From: Anaeromicrobium sediminis
Lineage (GTDB): Bacteria > Bacillota > Clostridia > Peptostreptococcales > Thermotaleaceae
NCBI RefSeq assembly: GCF_002270055.1
Contig: NZ_NIBG01000005.1
Span: forward strand, 158,023 to 222,022
Reading direction: 5' to 3'
Length of the DNA: 64,000 bases
Shown: positions 36,615 to 45,969 of the stretch, one piece after another
Numbering within the stretch: the stretch's first letter is position 1
Layout: the number at the start of each line of letters is the position of its first letter
Made by a program: the position numbers and the translations under genes
The notes under the pieces: generated by a model
Databases searched by the model: none
The model's input: only the letters and a program-made list of their open reading frames with translations
What the model was told of the DNA's origin: nothing

Positions 36615-38030
36615 TTAAAATCTTAAATCCCTTTCTCCTTCTTCCAGTCTTTTTAAAAGGTTCATAGCAGCCGATTTGGCCTTTTCATTAGGAATATCCT
36701 TTAAAAATTTATCTATTACATCTTTACCCTTTTCTCTTAATTCATCATCAGCATAATCTAATAAAAATTCTTTAAAAGTAAGAAGGGCATTAGGTAAACA
36801 TACATTTTGGATTTGACCAGTTTTAGCCAATCTCATGAATCTATCTCCTGTACGCCCTTCCCTGTAACAGGCAGTGCAATAACTTGGTAAATATCCCGTT
36901 TCACAGAGTTCCTTTAATACTTCAATAGGAGAACGATGGTCTCCCACTTCAAATTGTGGTTTTCTTCTTTCATTAGTATGCTCATATTCCTCTAAGTAAC
37001 CACCAACTCCTGTACAAGAACCAGCACTTATTTGAGAAACACCAAGAGCCATAACTTCGCTTCTGTATTCCGGTTCTTCTCTAGTAGATAAAATCATTCC
37101 CGTATAAGGAACTGCCAATCTTAAAATAGCTACGATTTTCTTGAAATCTTCATCATTCACAAGATGTGGGAAGTTTTTAGTATCTACATCTAAGGCATTT
37201 CTCAATCTTGGTACAGATATGGTATGAGGTCCTACCCCAAAAGTATCCTCTAAATGTTCTGCATGCATTAACATGGCAATAGTTTCATATTTGTGATCAT
37301 AAAGTCCGTATAAAGTACCTATACCAACATCGTCAATGCCAGCTTCCATGGCCCTATCCATGGCTGTAGTATGCCATTCATAATTATGTTTAGGGCCAGT
37401 AGGGTGCATTTTTTCATATGTTTCCTTATGATAAGCCTCTTGGAACAATATGTAAGTTCCTATATCTGCATCCTTTAATCTCTTGTAGTCTTCCACTGTA
37501 GTAGCAGCTATATTCACATTGATTCTTCTAATACTACCATTATCAAATTTTAATGAATATATAGTATCAATACATTCTAATATATAATCTAGTGAACAAT
37601 TAACATTATCTTCACCAGCTTCCAATGCCAATCTCTTATGACCTAAACCTTCTAATACTTTCACTTCAGTAGCTAATTCATTCATAGCCAATTTTTTTCT
37701 TTCTAGATCTGAATTAGAATGTTTGTATCCACAGTAGACACAATTATTTACACAATAATTGCTAACATATAGGGGGGCAAACATTACTATCCTTTTCCCA
37801 TATATATTTTCTTTTATTTCCTTTGCCTCTTTAAAGATTTCATCTAATATTTCTGGATCATCTATATTTAATAACACTGCTGCCTCTTTATGATTAAGTC
37901 CTTCTAATTTTCGTGCCTTTTCTAAAAGACTTCTGATGTAATTTTTATCCTTTGATTTTTCTTCACCATACTTAATAGAAGATAATATTTCTTCATGATT
38001 AATAAATTCTACAGCCTTTAATTTTTTCAA
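36615..38030 (-). CDS. hydG: [FeFe]-hydrogenase maturase HydG (radical SAM tyrosine lyase)
   Basis: A 471-residue radical SAM enzyme cleaving tyrosine to make CO and CN- for the hydrogenase H-cluster. The N-terminal cluster motif is CVNNCVYC (CX3CX2C) near residue 96. The C-terminal CTACYREGRTG plus a later Cys gives the second cluster site that separates HydG from the thiazole enzyme ThiH. The start is TTG at 38030, with AAGGAGG 9 nt upstream. HydE, HydF and a hydrogenase are not in the window. Confidence 0.93.
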   Translation of the reverse strand: MKKLKAVEFINHEEILSSIKYGEEKSKDKNYIRSLLEKARKLEGLNHKEAAVLLNIDDPEILDEIFKEAKEIKENIYGKRIVMFAPLYVSNYCVNNCVYCGYKHSNSDLERKKLAMNELATEVKVLEGLGHKRLALEAGEDNVNCSLDYILECIDTIYSLKFDNGSIRRINVNIAATTVEDYKRLKDADIGTYILFQEAYHKETYEKMHPTGPKHNYEWHTTAMDRAMEAGIDDVGIGTLYGLYDHKYETIAMLMHAEHLEDTFGVGPHTISVPRLRNALDVDTKNFPHLVNDEDFKKIVAILRLAVPYTGMILSTREEPEYRSEVMALGVSQISAGSCTGVGGYLEEYEHTNERRKPQFEVGDHRSPIEVLKELCETGYLPSYCTACYREGRTGDRFMRLAKTGQIQNVCLPNALLTFKEFLLDYADDELREKGKDVIDKFLKDIPNEKAKSAAMNLLKRLEEGERDLRF

Positions 38031-38405
38031 TTAAAATAACCTCCTTAAACTAAAAAATCTTCCTGAGCATAGGAAGTTATAAAAGGATAGTCCATAGAAT
38101 ATAAGGATTAATACTTGATAAAAAGTTAACAAAATCTAATGCTATGTTAAATCCTTATAAAATAAGGTAAACCTATAACATCCTTCCCTTTTACTCAGAT
38201 CACTTTGTAATTAGGTAAGAAATAATTTGTAATGACCCCCATAAAAGAAAAAACTCATATGGGAGACTTAATTATATAAATTATAACTTAATTAATTATT
38301 ATTTACCATGTATAAATTTAACAAATATTAAAAAAATTATTACCTTTTATACCTTTTATTAAATAAACTTCTAAGGGTGGATCTGTACATATTGCAAAAA
38401 GCCTA
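38031..38405. other. Non-coding gap upstream of hydG and the iron genes
   Basis: A 375-bp A/T-rich stretch with no plausible ORF. It must hold the hydG promoter on the minus strand and it adjoins the DUF2325 promoter on the plus strand. A small hairpin, CTTCCTGAGCATAGGAAG (38060-38077), lies in the hydG leader. No riboswitch consensus was recognised. Confidence 0.5.
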
Positions 38406-38434
38406 TTGACAAGCGTTTACATCAAATGTATAAT
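38406..38434 (+). promoter_or_regulatory. Promoter of the DUF2325 gene
   Basis: TTGACA (38406-38411), 17-nt spacer, TATAAT (38429-38434). The Fur box overlaps the -10 element. Confidence 0.9.
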
Positions 38435-38450
38435 AATGATAATCATTATC
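38432..38450. promoter_or_regulatory. Fur box 1
   Basis: AATAATGATAATCATTATC matches the 19-bp Fur consensus GATAATGATAATCATTATC at 18 of 19 positions and overlaps the -10. Confidence 0.9.
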
Positions 38451-38473
38451 AATTAAAAAAGGAGGGGAAAATT

Positions 38474-38779
38474 GTGACGGCTTTAGTGGTAGGTGCGGAT
38501 AAGCTAGGTAATATACCAGATATATTGAACGAAGAAGGAATAACTGATTTTATACATTGGAAGGGCAGAAAAAAAGGTATGAGGAATATGACCATACCTA
38601 AAAATATAGATATGGTTATTGTTTTATATGATTACATAGAACATAACTTAGCTAAGATAATTAAGAAAGAAATTAAGAATATAGAAGTGCCCTGTGTTTT
38701 CGCTAAGAGGTCTGTAAGTGATTTAAAGATTCAATTAGAAAAGTGTAGAGAATGTAGAAAGTGCGTGAAGAATATGTAA
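38474..38779 (+). CDS. DUF2325 domain protein, Fur-regulated
   Basis: A 101-residue protein with a nucleotide-fold-like start (TALVVGADKLGNIPDIL) and a Cys-rich end (CRECRKC), the DUF2325 pattern. Function unknown; the cysteines and the Fur box suggest a metal- or redox-related role. The GTG at 38474, with GGAGGGG 6 nt upstream, is chosen; an in-frame ATG at 38426 lies inside the promoter and Fur box and cannot be used. Confidence 0.8.
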   Translation: MTALVVGADKLGNIPDILNEEGITDFIHWKGRKKGMRNMTIPKNIDMVIVLYDYIEHNLAKIIKKEIKNIEVPCVFAKRSVSDLKIQLEKCRECRKCVKNM

Positions 38780-38835
38780 TTACTGGTATGGAGTAATCCA
38801 TACTTTTTTTTGGAAAAAAATGTGTTAACGATGTG

Positions 38836-38870
38836 TTGACAATGGGTCAGAAAAGTGATAACATTTATCA
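38836..38870 (+). promoter_or_regulatory. feoA promoter with Fur box 2
   Basis: TTGACA (38836-38841), 17-nt spacer, TAACAT (38859-38864). The palindrome TGATAACATTTATCA (38856-38870) covers the -10 and resembles the Fur core TGATAATCATTATCA. Confidence 0.75.
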
Positions 38871-38926
38871 ATGTAGAATGGTTAGTAATACCAATAAGAA
38901 ATAGTAGGAATAAGGTGATTTTATTT

Positions 38927-39142
38927 ATGTTATTGTCAAAGGCAAAGCTAGGAGAAACATTTATAATAGAAAAGGTTGAAGGAAAAGAAAAAATTAAAAA
39001 ATTCCTGTTTTCATTAGGATGTTTTGAGGGCCAACAAGTTACTCTTATTTCTAAATTAGCAGGAAATTATGTGATCAATGTTAAAGATAGTAGATATGCC
39101 ATCGATGAAGGCATGGCTAAATGTATAACTCTTAAAGGATAA
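38927..39142 (+). CDS. feoA: Ferrous iron transport protein FeoA
   Basis: A 71-residue SH3-like protein, the normal FeoA length, with SLGCFEGQQVTLISKLAGNYVI and SRYAIDEGMAKCI. It partners FeoB in Fe2+ uptake. The ATG at 38927 is used, with AAGGTGA 8 nt before it; an upstream extension in the same frame overlaps the promoter region. It is followed by a hairpin and a separate promoter region for feoB. Confidence 0.88.
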   Translation: MLLSKAKLGETFIIEKVEGKEKIKKFLFSLGCFEGQQVTLISKLAGNYVINVKDSRYAIDEGMAKCITLKG

Positions 39143-39166
39143 GACATAAATTAGTATAACTACGCA

Positions 39167-39198
39167 TAATATGCTATGGAAGTAGCATATTATATTTT
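39167..39198 (+). terminator. Terminator after feoA
   Basis: TAATATGCTA / TAGCATATTA stem, loop TGGAAG, then TATTTTG. Confidence 0.65.
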
Positions 39199-39208
39199 GA
39201 CTACATAA

Positions 39209-39223
39209 TGATAATAATTATCA
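39209..39223. promoter_or_regulatory. Fur box 3 (feoB)
   Basis: TGATAATAATTATCA is a perfect 15-bp palindrome of the Fur core type, 41 bp before the feoB start codon. Confidence 0.85.
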
Positions 39224-39263
39224 AATTCAAATAATAACAATTATTTATAAAGGGGGCGTTAGT

Positions 39264-41228
39264 ATGAAAATAGCATTGACAGGTAACCCAAACTGTGGAA
39301 AAACTACACTGTTTAATGCCATCACAGGAAAGACAGAAACAGTTGGAAACTGGTCTGGAGTTACTGTGGAAAAGAAAGAAGGCAGTCTTAAAAAGAAGTA
39401 TAATCCTAAAAAGGAAGATGTGACTATAGTGGATCTTCCAGGGGCATATTCTATTTCGCCATTTACTGGTGAAGAAGCAATCACAAGGGATTTTATTTTA
39501 GACGAGAAACCAGATGTAATAGTAAATATTGTAGATGGTGCGAATGTTAGTAGAAGTTTATTTTTCACAACTCAACTTATGGAATTAGGTATTCCTGTAA
39601 TAATTGCACTTAATAAAGAAGATATTTTAAATAAAAGAGGAGATGAAGTAGATAAAGCTACTCTAGGAAAACTCCTTCATTCTAAAGTGATTCCTACTAC
39701 GGCTACATCAGAAGATGGATTATTAAATCTTATGAATGAAGCCATAGCATTAGGAAAAGAAAATAAAACTCAAGTTGCACCAAAATTTGAAGGAAAAGAA
39801 TCAGCTGATTCAGATAAAAAGAGACAAAAATTTGTAGACGAGATCATAAGTAAGTGTCAAGTGACAAAGAGAAGAGTAGATGAAGTTACTTTTTCTGATA
39901 AGGTAGATAGGATTGTAGCTCACAAATGGTTAGGGTTACCTATATTTTTCCTTATAATGTGGGGTGTGTATACTTTTTCAATTGAAGGACTTGGTGGATA
40001 CTTATCAGGATATTTTAACGACGTATTATTTGGTGAAGTAGTGCCAGAGGCAGCTAATGGATTTTTAGAGGGATTAGGAGTTAGTCCGATACTTCAAGCA
40101 CTTATAGTAGATGGAGCTATTGGAGGAGTAGGAGCAGTAGTAGGTTTCTTACCTTTAATCATGGTATTATTCTTTTGTTTATCATTACTTGAAGATTGTG
40201 GATATATGGCTAGAGTAGCAGTAATAATGGATAGATACTTTAAGAAAATTGGTTTATCTGGAAAATCTATAATACCAATGATCATAGGTTCTGGCTGTGC
40301 TATACCGGGAGTTATGGGTACAAGGACTATTGAAGATGTAAATGAAAGAAGAATGACAACAATACTTACACCTTTTGTACCTTGTGGTGCAAAGTTACCA
40401 ATTATAGCTTTATTTGCAGCAGTGTTTTTCCCAGAAAGTACATGGGTTGGACCTAGTATGTACATAATTGCTATAGCTATGATTATTATTGGTGGTCTTT
40501 TATTAAAGAAATTATTTGTATGGGAAAATACTTCTATGTTTATCATGGAGCTTCCAGAGTACAAATGGCCAAGTTTATCTCATGCATTTAAGCAAATGAT
40601 TGATAAGGCTAAAGGATTTATTTATAAGGCAACAACTATCATATTAGTATGTAATACATTTGTATGGTTTGCTCAAGCTTATAGCTGGGGACTTAATCCA
40701 GTGGAAGATCAAAGTTTAAGTATACTGGCTTCAATAGGAACAGTGATTGCTCCTATATTAATTCCACTTGGATTTGTAGGATGGCAATTAGCAGCAGCAG
40801 CTATAACTGGATTTATTGCTAAGGAAAATGTAGTAGCTACTTTTGCCGTATTATTAGCTGTAGCATCTGAAGAGGCACTTCATTTACCTGGAGGAGCTCT
40901 AGCAGAACTGTTTACACCAGTAACTGCCTTTGCATACTTAGTATTTAACTTATTTACACCACCATGCTTTGCTGCAATAGGTGCTATGAATTCAGAAATG
41001 GGTTCTAAGAAATGGTTATTTAAAGGTCTTGCATTCCAATTTGGAGTAGGATATGTATTAGCTATGTTAGTTACTCAAATAGGTTCATTAATAGTATATG
41101 GTACACCAGCTACAGGTTTTGTTCCAGCTATTATTGTAGCCGTTGCTACTGTAGTATATCTTGTTACAGCTATTAAGAAAGCTGATAAAGAACGTGAAAG
41201 ATTACAAGAGTTAGAGATGAGTGCCTAA
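39264..41228 (+). CDS. feoB: Ferrous iron transporter FeoB
   Basis: A 654-residue GTPase-coupled Fe2+ importer. G domain: GNPNCGKTTL (G1), GNWSGVTV (G2), DLPGAYS (G3), NKED (G4). The membrane domain has the two gate regions with GCAIPGVMGTRT and FVPCGAKLP. The stop (TAA) overlaps the next start (TAATG). Fur box 3 controls it. Confidence 0.97.
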   Translation: MKIALTGNPNCGKTTLFNAITGKTETVGNWSGVTVEKKEGSLKKKYNPKKEDVTIVDLPGAYSISPFTGEEAITRDFILDEKPDVIVNIVDGANVSRSLFFTTQLMELGIPVIIALNKEDILNKRGDEVDKATLGKLLHSKVIPTTATSEDGLLNLMNEAIALGKENKTQVAPKFEGKESADSDKKRQKFVDEIISKCQVTKRRVDEVTFSDKVDRIVAHKWLGLPIFFLIMWGVYTFSIEGLGGYLSGYFNDVLFGEVVPEAANGFLEGLGVSPILQALIVDGAIGGVGAVVGFLPLIMVLFFCLSLLEDCGYMARVAVIMDRYFKKIGLSGKSIIPMIIGSGCAIPGVMGTRTIEDVNERRMTTILTPFVPCGAKLPIIALFAAVFFPESTWVGPSMYIIAIAMIIIGGLLLKKLFVWENTSMFIMELPEYKWPSLSHAFKQMIDKAKGFIYKATTIILVCNTFVWFAQAYSWGLNPVEDQSLSILASIGTVIAPILIPLGFVGWQLAAAAITGFIAKENVVATFAVLLAVASEEALHLPGGALAELFTPVTAFAYLVFNLFTPPCFAAIGAMNSEMGSKKWLFKGLAFQFGVGYVLAMLVTQIGSLIVYGTPATGFVPAIIVAVATVVYLVTAIKKADKERERLQELEMSA

Positions 41229-41371
41229 TGTTACCTAATATAATAGTTGGACTTATCTTTGCTGGCATCGTATTTTGGGCTTTTAAGAGAGCTCGTAATG
41301 ACGTTAAAAACAGTAGGTGCGGTGGTTGTAGCAGTTGCTCAAGTAAGAGCAAGTGCAACACTAAAAAATAA
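41228..41371 (+). CDS. FeoB-associated Cys-rich membrane protein
   Basis: A 47-residue protein: one N-terminal membrane helix (about 4-19), a basic stretch, and a Cys-rich tail RCGGCSSCSSKSKC. This is the FeoB-associated (p12-like) family, a presumed FeoC-like small partner. The ATG overlaps the feoB stop by one base, so the two are translationally coupled. Confidence 0.88.
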   Translation: MLPNIIVGLIFAGIVFWAFKRARNDVKNSRCGGCSSCSSKSKCNTKK

Positions 41372-41377
41372 AATTAT

Positions 41378-41425
41378 ACCTTCATATGTATGGTCATTTG
41401 TTACCATATGCATGAAGGTTTTTTT
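41378..41425 (+). terminator. Terminator of the feo operon
   Basis: ACCTTCATATGTATGGT / ACCATATGCATGAAGGT, one mismatch, loop about 8 nt, then T7. Confidence 0.9.
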
Positions 41426-41479
41426 CTTGTTTAAAAAGGACTCCTACTATATACTTAGATTTAGAAGAGGAGGGGGATT

Positions 41480-42472
41480 ATGAAGATTACTATAGATGGA
41501 CATTTTGATTTATTATATGATGTGTTAAGAAAGAGGCAAATGGGAAAGACTCATGTAATAGAGAATGATTTTTTAGATGACCTTAAAAAGGGTGGAGTTA
41601 ATGTATTAGTATCTTCACTATTTATAGACTCTCAATTCATACCAGAGATGGCCTTAAGAAGAGGATTGGATCAGATAAACTCCTTGTATGAAGAAATAGA
41701 AGAATCGGGAGATAAGATACAACTCTGTAAGAATGTGGATGATATGAATAAGGCTTTAGAATTAAATAAATTAGGTATATTTTTGTCATTTGAGGGGATT
41801 GAACCCATATACAATGATTTAGGCTTACTGAGGATATTCTATGAGCTAGGAGTTAGGCTTATGGGCCTTACATGGAGTAGGAGAAACTATGCTGCTGATG
41901 GTGTATATTTTTCACCTGTAGAGGAAGGCCAGGTAGGAGGCCTTACTAACTTTGGATATAGGGTAGTTAGAAGGGCTCAAGAACTGGGCATAATAATAGA
42001 TGTAAGCCATTTAAATGAACCAGGATTTTGGGATTTGATGAAAATTACAAAAGATCCCATAATAGCATCCCATTCTAATTGTAAGGGCTTAGTAGATGTG
42101 AGTAGAAATTTAAGTGATGAGCAAATAAGGGCAATAGCTCATACTGGTGGAGTTATAGGAATAAATGCTGCAAATATGTTTGTTTCCAAAGATAATAATA
42201 GTGCTAACTATAAATCTTATGTGAATCATGTAGACTATATATGTAATTTAGTAGGTCATAAACATGTGGCACTAGGATTTGACCTTTGTGACCACATAAG
42301 AAAATATGAATACAAGGAAGATAAGGATAATAAGTTCTTTGATGTTATAAAAAACCATTCACAGGTTTATAAAATAAAAGAAGAGTTAAAACTAAGAGGG
42401 TATACAGAAGAACATATAGATGATATATTAGGACAAAACTGGATTAGAGTATATGATAAGGTACTAAAGTAG
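41480..42472 (+). CDS. Membrane dipeptidase family peptidase (M19)
   Basis: A 330-residue zinc dipeptidase of the renal dipeptidase type. Metal ligands are visible as DGHFDLLYD (His-x-Asp), the Glu in FEGIEPI, IDVSHLN and ASHSNCKG, with GFDLCDHIR near residue 270. Despite the family name it has no signal or membrane segment, so it is probably cytoplasmic. It lies 9 nt before the YibE/F gene. Confidence 0.92.
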   Translation: MKITIDGHFDLLYDVLRKRQMGKTHVIENDFLDDLKKGGVNVLVSSLFIDSQFIPEMALRRGLDQINSLYEEIEESGDKIQLCKNVDDMNKALELNKLGIFLSFEGIEPIYNDLGLLRIFYELGVRLMGLTWSRRNYAADGVYFSPVEEGQVGGLTNFGYRVVRRAQELGIIIDVSHLNEPGFWDLMKITKDPIIASHSNCKGLVDVSRNLSDEQIRAIAHTGGVIGINAANMFVSKDNNSANYKSYVNHVDYICNLVGHKHVALGFDLCDHIRKYEYKEDKDNKFFDVIKNHSQVYKIKEELKLRGYTEEHIDDILGQNWIRVYDKVLK

Positions 42473-42481
42473 GAGGGAAGA

Positions 42482-43570
42482 ATGAGACGATTATTATACA
42501 TATTAATGATTATCATATCTATTACATCTATTTCCTTTGCCGAGGAGATGGGCGAGGAAAATATTCATACGGAGACAGGTATTATATTAAAGGCTAGTGA
42601 AGTTAAAGTTGATGATACTTCCGCAGAAAAATTTCAAATGGTAGATATAAAAATAACTAGTGGAAAATATAAGGATGAAACTTTTAGCGTAGTACATTAT
42701 ATACCAGAAAATATAGCCTATTCTATTATAGTAGAAGAAGGAGATAAGGTAGTTACTGTAGTAGAAAATATAGATGGAGAGTTAAATGTGGCCATATCTG
42801 ATTTTGTGAGAAGGGATAAAATATTATATATGGCCTTGTTATTCATATTTTTAATAGTACTAATAGGAAGGGTTAAAGGTATTAAGGCAGCTATAACACT
42901 ATTCTTTACCATGTTTTTGATTTTAAAGGTTCTTCTCCCTGGAATATTAAGTGGATATAATCCCATTTGGTTAACCATTGGAATATCTACTATGATTACA
43001 ATTATTACCTTAGTAATTATAGGAGGAATTAATTCTAAAAGTATTTCAGCCATAGTGGGAACCACATTAGGAGTAGTAATAGCAGGATTACTGGCATATT
43101 ATGTGGGGGCCACGGCCAAGTTAACAGGCCTTAGTAGTGAGGAGGCCATGATGCTCATGTATATTCCTCAAGAGATAAAATTTAATTTTAAAAGTCTACT
43201 CTTCTCAGGAATAATAATGGGAGCATTGGGAGCTGTAATGGACGTGGCCATGTCCATATCATCAGCCATAGAAGAAATATATAAGGCCAATTCAAGTATG
43301 ACTAAAAAAGACTTATTCATGTCAGGAATGAATGTGGGGAAAGATGTGATGGGAACCATGAGCAATACCCTCATATTGGCTTATACAGGAAGTAGTATTC
43401 CTCTATTACTATTGTTTATGGCCTATGAAAGTTCCTTAGTCAAAATATTGAATTTAGATATAGTGGCCACAGAAATAATAAGATCTCTAGCCGGTAGCAT
43501 AGGTTTGGTTATGACTATTCCTATTACAGCTTTTGTGGCAAGTATGTTGATTAAAAAAGAAAATATATAA
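42482..43570 (+). CDS. YibE/F family membrane protein
   Basis: A 362-residue protein: signal peptide ending near ISFA (residue 20), an extracytoplasmic beta-rich domain (about 21-115), then about seven or eight membrane helices including GALGAVMDVAMSISSA and a basic C-terminus. The YibE/F family has no proven function. The start follows AGGAGGG by 6 nt. Confidence 0.88.
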   Translation: MRRLLYILMIIISITSISFAEEMGEENIHTETGIILKASEVKVDDTSAEKFQMVDIKITSGKYKDETFSVVHYIPENIAYSIIVEEGDKVVTVVENIDGELNVAISDFVRRDKILYMALLFIFLIVLIGRVKGIKAAITLFFTMFLILKVLLPGILSGYNPIWLTIGISTMITIITLVIIGGINSKSISAIVGTTLGVVIAGLLAYYVGATAKLTGLSSEEAMMLMYIPQEIKFNFKSLLFSGIIMGALGAVMDVAMSISSAIEEIYKANSSMTKKDLFMSGMNVGKDVMGTMSNTLILAYTGSSIPLLLLFMAYESSLVKILNLDIVATEIIRSLAGSIGLVMTIPITAFVASMLIKKENI

Positions 43571-43578
43571 TAAAAATA

Positions 43579-43628
43579 GGCTGCCTCAAAATGACTTTTA
43601 AAGTAATTTTAAGGCAGCCCATTTTTTA
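43579..43628 (+). terminator. Terminator after yibE/F
   Basis: GGCTGCCT ... AGGCAGCC arms around an A/T-rich inner fold, followed by CATTTTTT. Confidence 0.8.
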
Positions 43629-43675
43629 CTTATAAGGAATTATAAAGTTTCATAACTATAAAATAAGTAAAAAAT

Positions 43676-43797
43676 TAAAGGGGGTGTGGGGGAACATCCC
43701 CTGCCTCTTTAAAGGAGGATGCTCAGATTACGCTAGTAATCGTCGAAAGGAACCATAGGGTTCCTTAGCGAAGCATACGAAGTATGCCTTTTTTATT
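43676..43797 (+). repeat. Multi-hairpin element B, copy 1
   Basis: Matches 57511-57629: shared order GGGG...CCCC TGCCTCTTTAAAG, then GATTAC-GCTA-GTAATC, CGTCGAA, GGAACCATAGGGTTCC, and finally GCATACGAAGTATGCC with T6. The serial hairpins end in a terminator-like stem, so it may be a small RNA or an extragenic repeat. Confidence 0.65.
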
Positions 43798-43984
43798 TGA
43801 AGCAAGTTTGAGGATAAAGGGCTAAAGGATTAGTGTAAAAAGGATTAAGAATGACCACTAAATTTAGAAAAAATAATAAGAATTCAGTACCATGTTCCCT
43901 ACAATAATCATCTTGACTAAATATAAGTAGGAGCGCTATATAAAAAAATAAGAGGCTACTATCATATAAATTTTCCTGTTTCAT
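43793..43984 (-). CDS. Small hydrophobic protein
   Basis: A 63-residue ORF read from 43984. The product starts MKQENLYDSSLLFFYIALLL and has a second hydrophobic stretch (EFLLFFLNLVVIL). The DSSLLFF pattern is seen in small membrane proteins of spore formers, so it may be real. GGAGGGA lies 11 nt before the ATG, a slightly long spacing. Its end overlaps the tail of element B. Confidence 0.5.
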   Translation of the reverse strand: MKQENLYDSSLLFFYIALLLIFSQDDYCREHGTEFLLFFLNLVVILNPFYTNPLALYPQTCFK

Positions 43985-44305
43985 GAAGTGAAATCCCTCC
44001 TTGATATATATTATTCAAAGGATAAAAAAGTGTTAAAAAAGTCTTTTGTATTTTATAAATATTACTAAAAAAGAGAATTTTCTATAAATGTATGCGTAAT
44101 AAAAAACTATGGTTTTGAGTGACGAACAAATAGGCAGAAAATTGTGTTTTTGTACGGTAAATTGTGGTTTTTTTATAATTTGTGTAGAAATCTGCATATT
44201 AAATATGTTATTATGTAAGTGGTTATAACATAGTTGTTAACAGCGTTGTGAATTGTTAGACAATTAGTAAGATTGCATTAAATTAAAAAACAGAAGGAGG
44301 CACTT
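43985..44305. other. Non-coding region upstream of the AbgT transporter
   Basis: A/T-rich, 321 bp. It contains the inverted repeats TTATAACATAGTTGTTAA (44222-44239, imperfect) and AATTGT-TAG-ACAATT (44251-44265) shortly before the start, which could be operators. No ORF and no riboswitch pattern was recognised. Confidence 0.4.
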
Positions 44306-45859
44306 ATGAAGACAACAGAGAAAAAAAACGGACTATTTTTTAAATTTCTTGACACAATTGAAAAAGTAGGAAATAGGTTACCTCACCCAGTAACTATATT
44401 CTTACTGTTCTCGCTTGCTGTAATGGTAATATCTCATATTGCAGCTAAAGCAGGAGTACAAATTGACTTTACAATGATTGACAGAAAAACTAACGAAGTT
44501 AAAGATGTAACTATTCAAGCAGTAACTCTTTTAGATGCAGATGGAATTAGATATATGTTCTCTAAAGCAGTTAAAAACTTTACAGGTTTTGCACCATTAG
44601 GTACAGTATTAGTTGCCATGTTAGGGGTTGGTGTTGCTGAAGGAACTGGACTTATTTCAGCATTACTTAGAAAATTAGTATTAAGTACACCTAAAAAACT
44701 TATAACAATGGTAGTTGTATTTGCAGGAATCATGTCTAACGTTGCATCAGACGCTGGTTACGTTGTTTTAGTTCCACTTGGAGCAATCGTATTCCTAAGC
44801 TTTGGAAGACATCCATTAGCAGGACTTGCAGCAGCATTTGCTGGAGTATCTGGAGGATTCAGTGCCAACTTACTTGTAGGTACTGTTGACCCACTACTTG
44901 GAGGTATATCTACAGAAGCAGCTAGATTTATTTCTGAGGGATATACAGTAGCACCTACAGCTAACTGGTATTTTATGATTGTATCTACTTTCATAATAAC
45001 AGCAATAGGTACTTTAGTAACAGAAAAAATCGTAGAGCCAAGACTTGGTGAATATAAAGGTGAAGAAGCTGTTGATTTAGATGAATTAACTGCTGATGAA
45101 AAACGTGGTCTAAGAATGGCTGGAATTGCATTATTAATATTCGTTGGAACTATAGTAGCATTAGTAGTACCAGAGGGTGCTATATTAAGAAACCCAGAAA
45201 CTGGTGGAATCATGAAAGGATCAGCTTTCATGGCTGGATTAGTTCCAATTATCACTTTATTCTTCCTAATACCAGGTGTTGCATATGGTATAGCAGCTAA
45301 GACTGTAAAATCAGATAAGGATGTAGTAAGATTCATGTCTAAAGCTATGAGCACAATGGGTGGATACCTAGTATTAGCTTTCGTAGCAGCTCAATTCGTT
45401 GCATACTTCAAGTACACAAACTTAGGTACTATATTAGCAGTAAAGGGAGCAGACTTCTTACAAGCTACAGGTATGACAGGACTTCCTATGATCATAGGAT
45501 TCATCATCGTATCTGCATTCATTAACTTATTCATTGGTTCTGCTTCTGCAAAATGGGCTATTATGGCACCAGTATTTATCCCAATGCTTATGAGAATAGG
45601 ATACAGCCCTGAATTTACTCAGGTTGCATATAGAATAGGAGATTCAACTACAAACATCATATCTCCACTTATGTCATACTTTGCAGTAATCGTTGCTTTT
45701 GCACAAAAGTATGATAAGAAAATTGGTATTGGTACATTAATTTCTACAATGGTACCATACTCTATGATGTTCTTATTAGGATGGTCAATATTATTAATCA
45801 TATGGTTCATAACTGGAGCTCCAATTGGACCAGATGCATTCATTAAATTACCTATGTAA
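44306..45859 (+). CDS. AbgT family transporter (p-aminobenzoyl-glutamate type)
   Basis: A 517-residue inner-membrane protein with about twelve helices. The AbgT family pattern is clear: [16 protein letters not shown] at the start, [40 protein letters not shown], and [18 protein letters not shown] with [16 protein letters not shown] late. Members import aminobenzoyl-glutamate or export sulfonamides. The M20 peptidase after it suggests uptake of a peptide or acyl-amino acid that is then cleaved. Confidence 0.94.
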   Translation: MKTTEKKNGLFFKFLDTIEKVGNRLPHPVTIFLLFSLAVMVISHIAAKAGVQIDFTMIDRKTNEVKDVTIQAVTLLDADGIRYMFSKAVKNFTGFAPLGTVLVAMLGVGVAEGTGLISALLRKLVLSTPKKLITMVVVFAGIMSNVASDAGYVVLVPLGAIVFLSFGRHPLAGLAAAFAGVSGGFSANLLVGTVDPLLGGISTEAARFISEGYTVAPTANWYFMIVSTFIITAIGTLVTEKIVEPRLGEYKGEEAVDLDELTADEKRGLRMAGIALLIFVGTIVALVVPEGAILRNPETGGIMKGSAFMAGLVPIITLFFLIPGVAYGIAAKTVKSDKDVVRFMSKAMSTMGGYLVLAFVAAQFVAYFKYTNLGTILAVKGADFLQATGMTGLPMIIGFIIVSAFINLFIGSASAKWAIMAPVFIPMLMRIGYSPEFTQVAYRIGDSTTNIISPLMSYFAVIVAFAQKYDKKIGIGTLISTMVPYSMMFLLGWSILLIIWFITGAPIGPDAFIKLPM

Positions 45860-45880
45860 TTAAATAAAGACTTATTATTA

Positions 45881-45916
45881 AGGACGGTTATTTTAAAATA
45901 ACCGTCCTATTTATTA
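45881..45916 (+). terminator. Terminator after the AbgT gene, GGACGGTTA stem
   Basis: A perfect 28-bp palindrome: AGGACGGTTATTTT / AAAATAACCGTCCT, then ATTTATT. Confidence 0.85.
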
Positions 45917-45969
45917 GCTTATATAATTAGAATAATTGGTGTATAATATATGCTTAGGAGGGGATTTTT

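Noticed and set aside
38426-38473. N-terminal extension of the DUF2325 protein from ATG 38426
   Set aside because: That ATG lies in the promoter spacer, upstream of the -10 and Fur box, so it cannot be in the mRNA made from this promoter.
44758-45354. A 198-codon open frame on the minus strand within the AbgT gene
   Set aside because: Antisense shadow with Pro/Ser/Thr-rich product; the plus-strand transporter is unambiguous.
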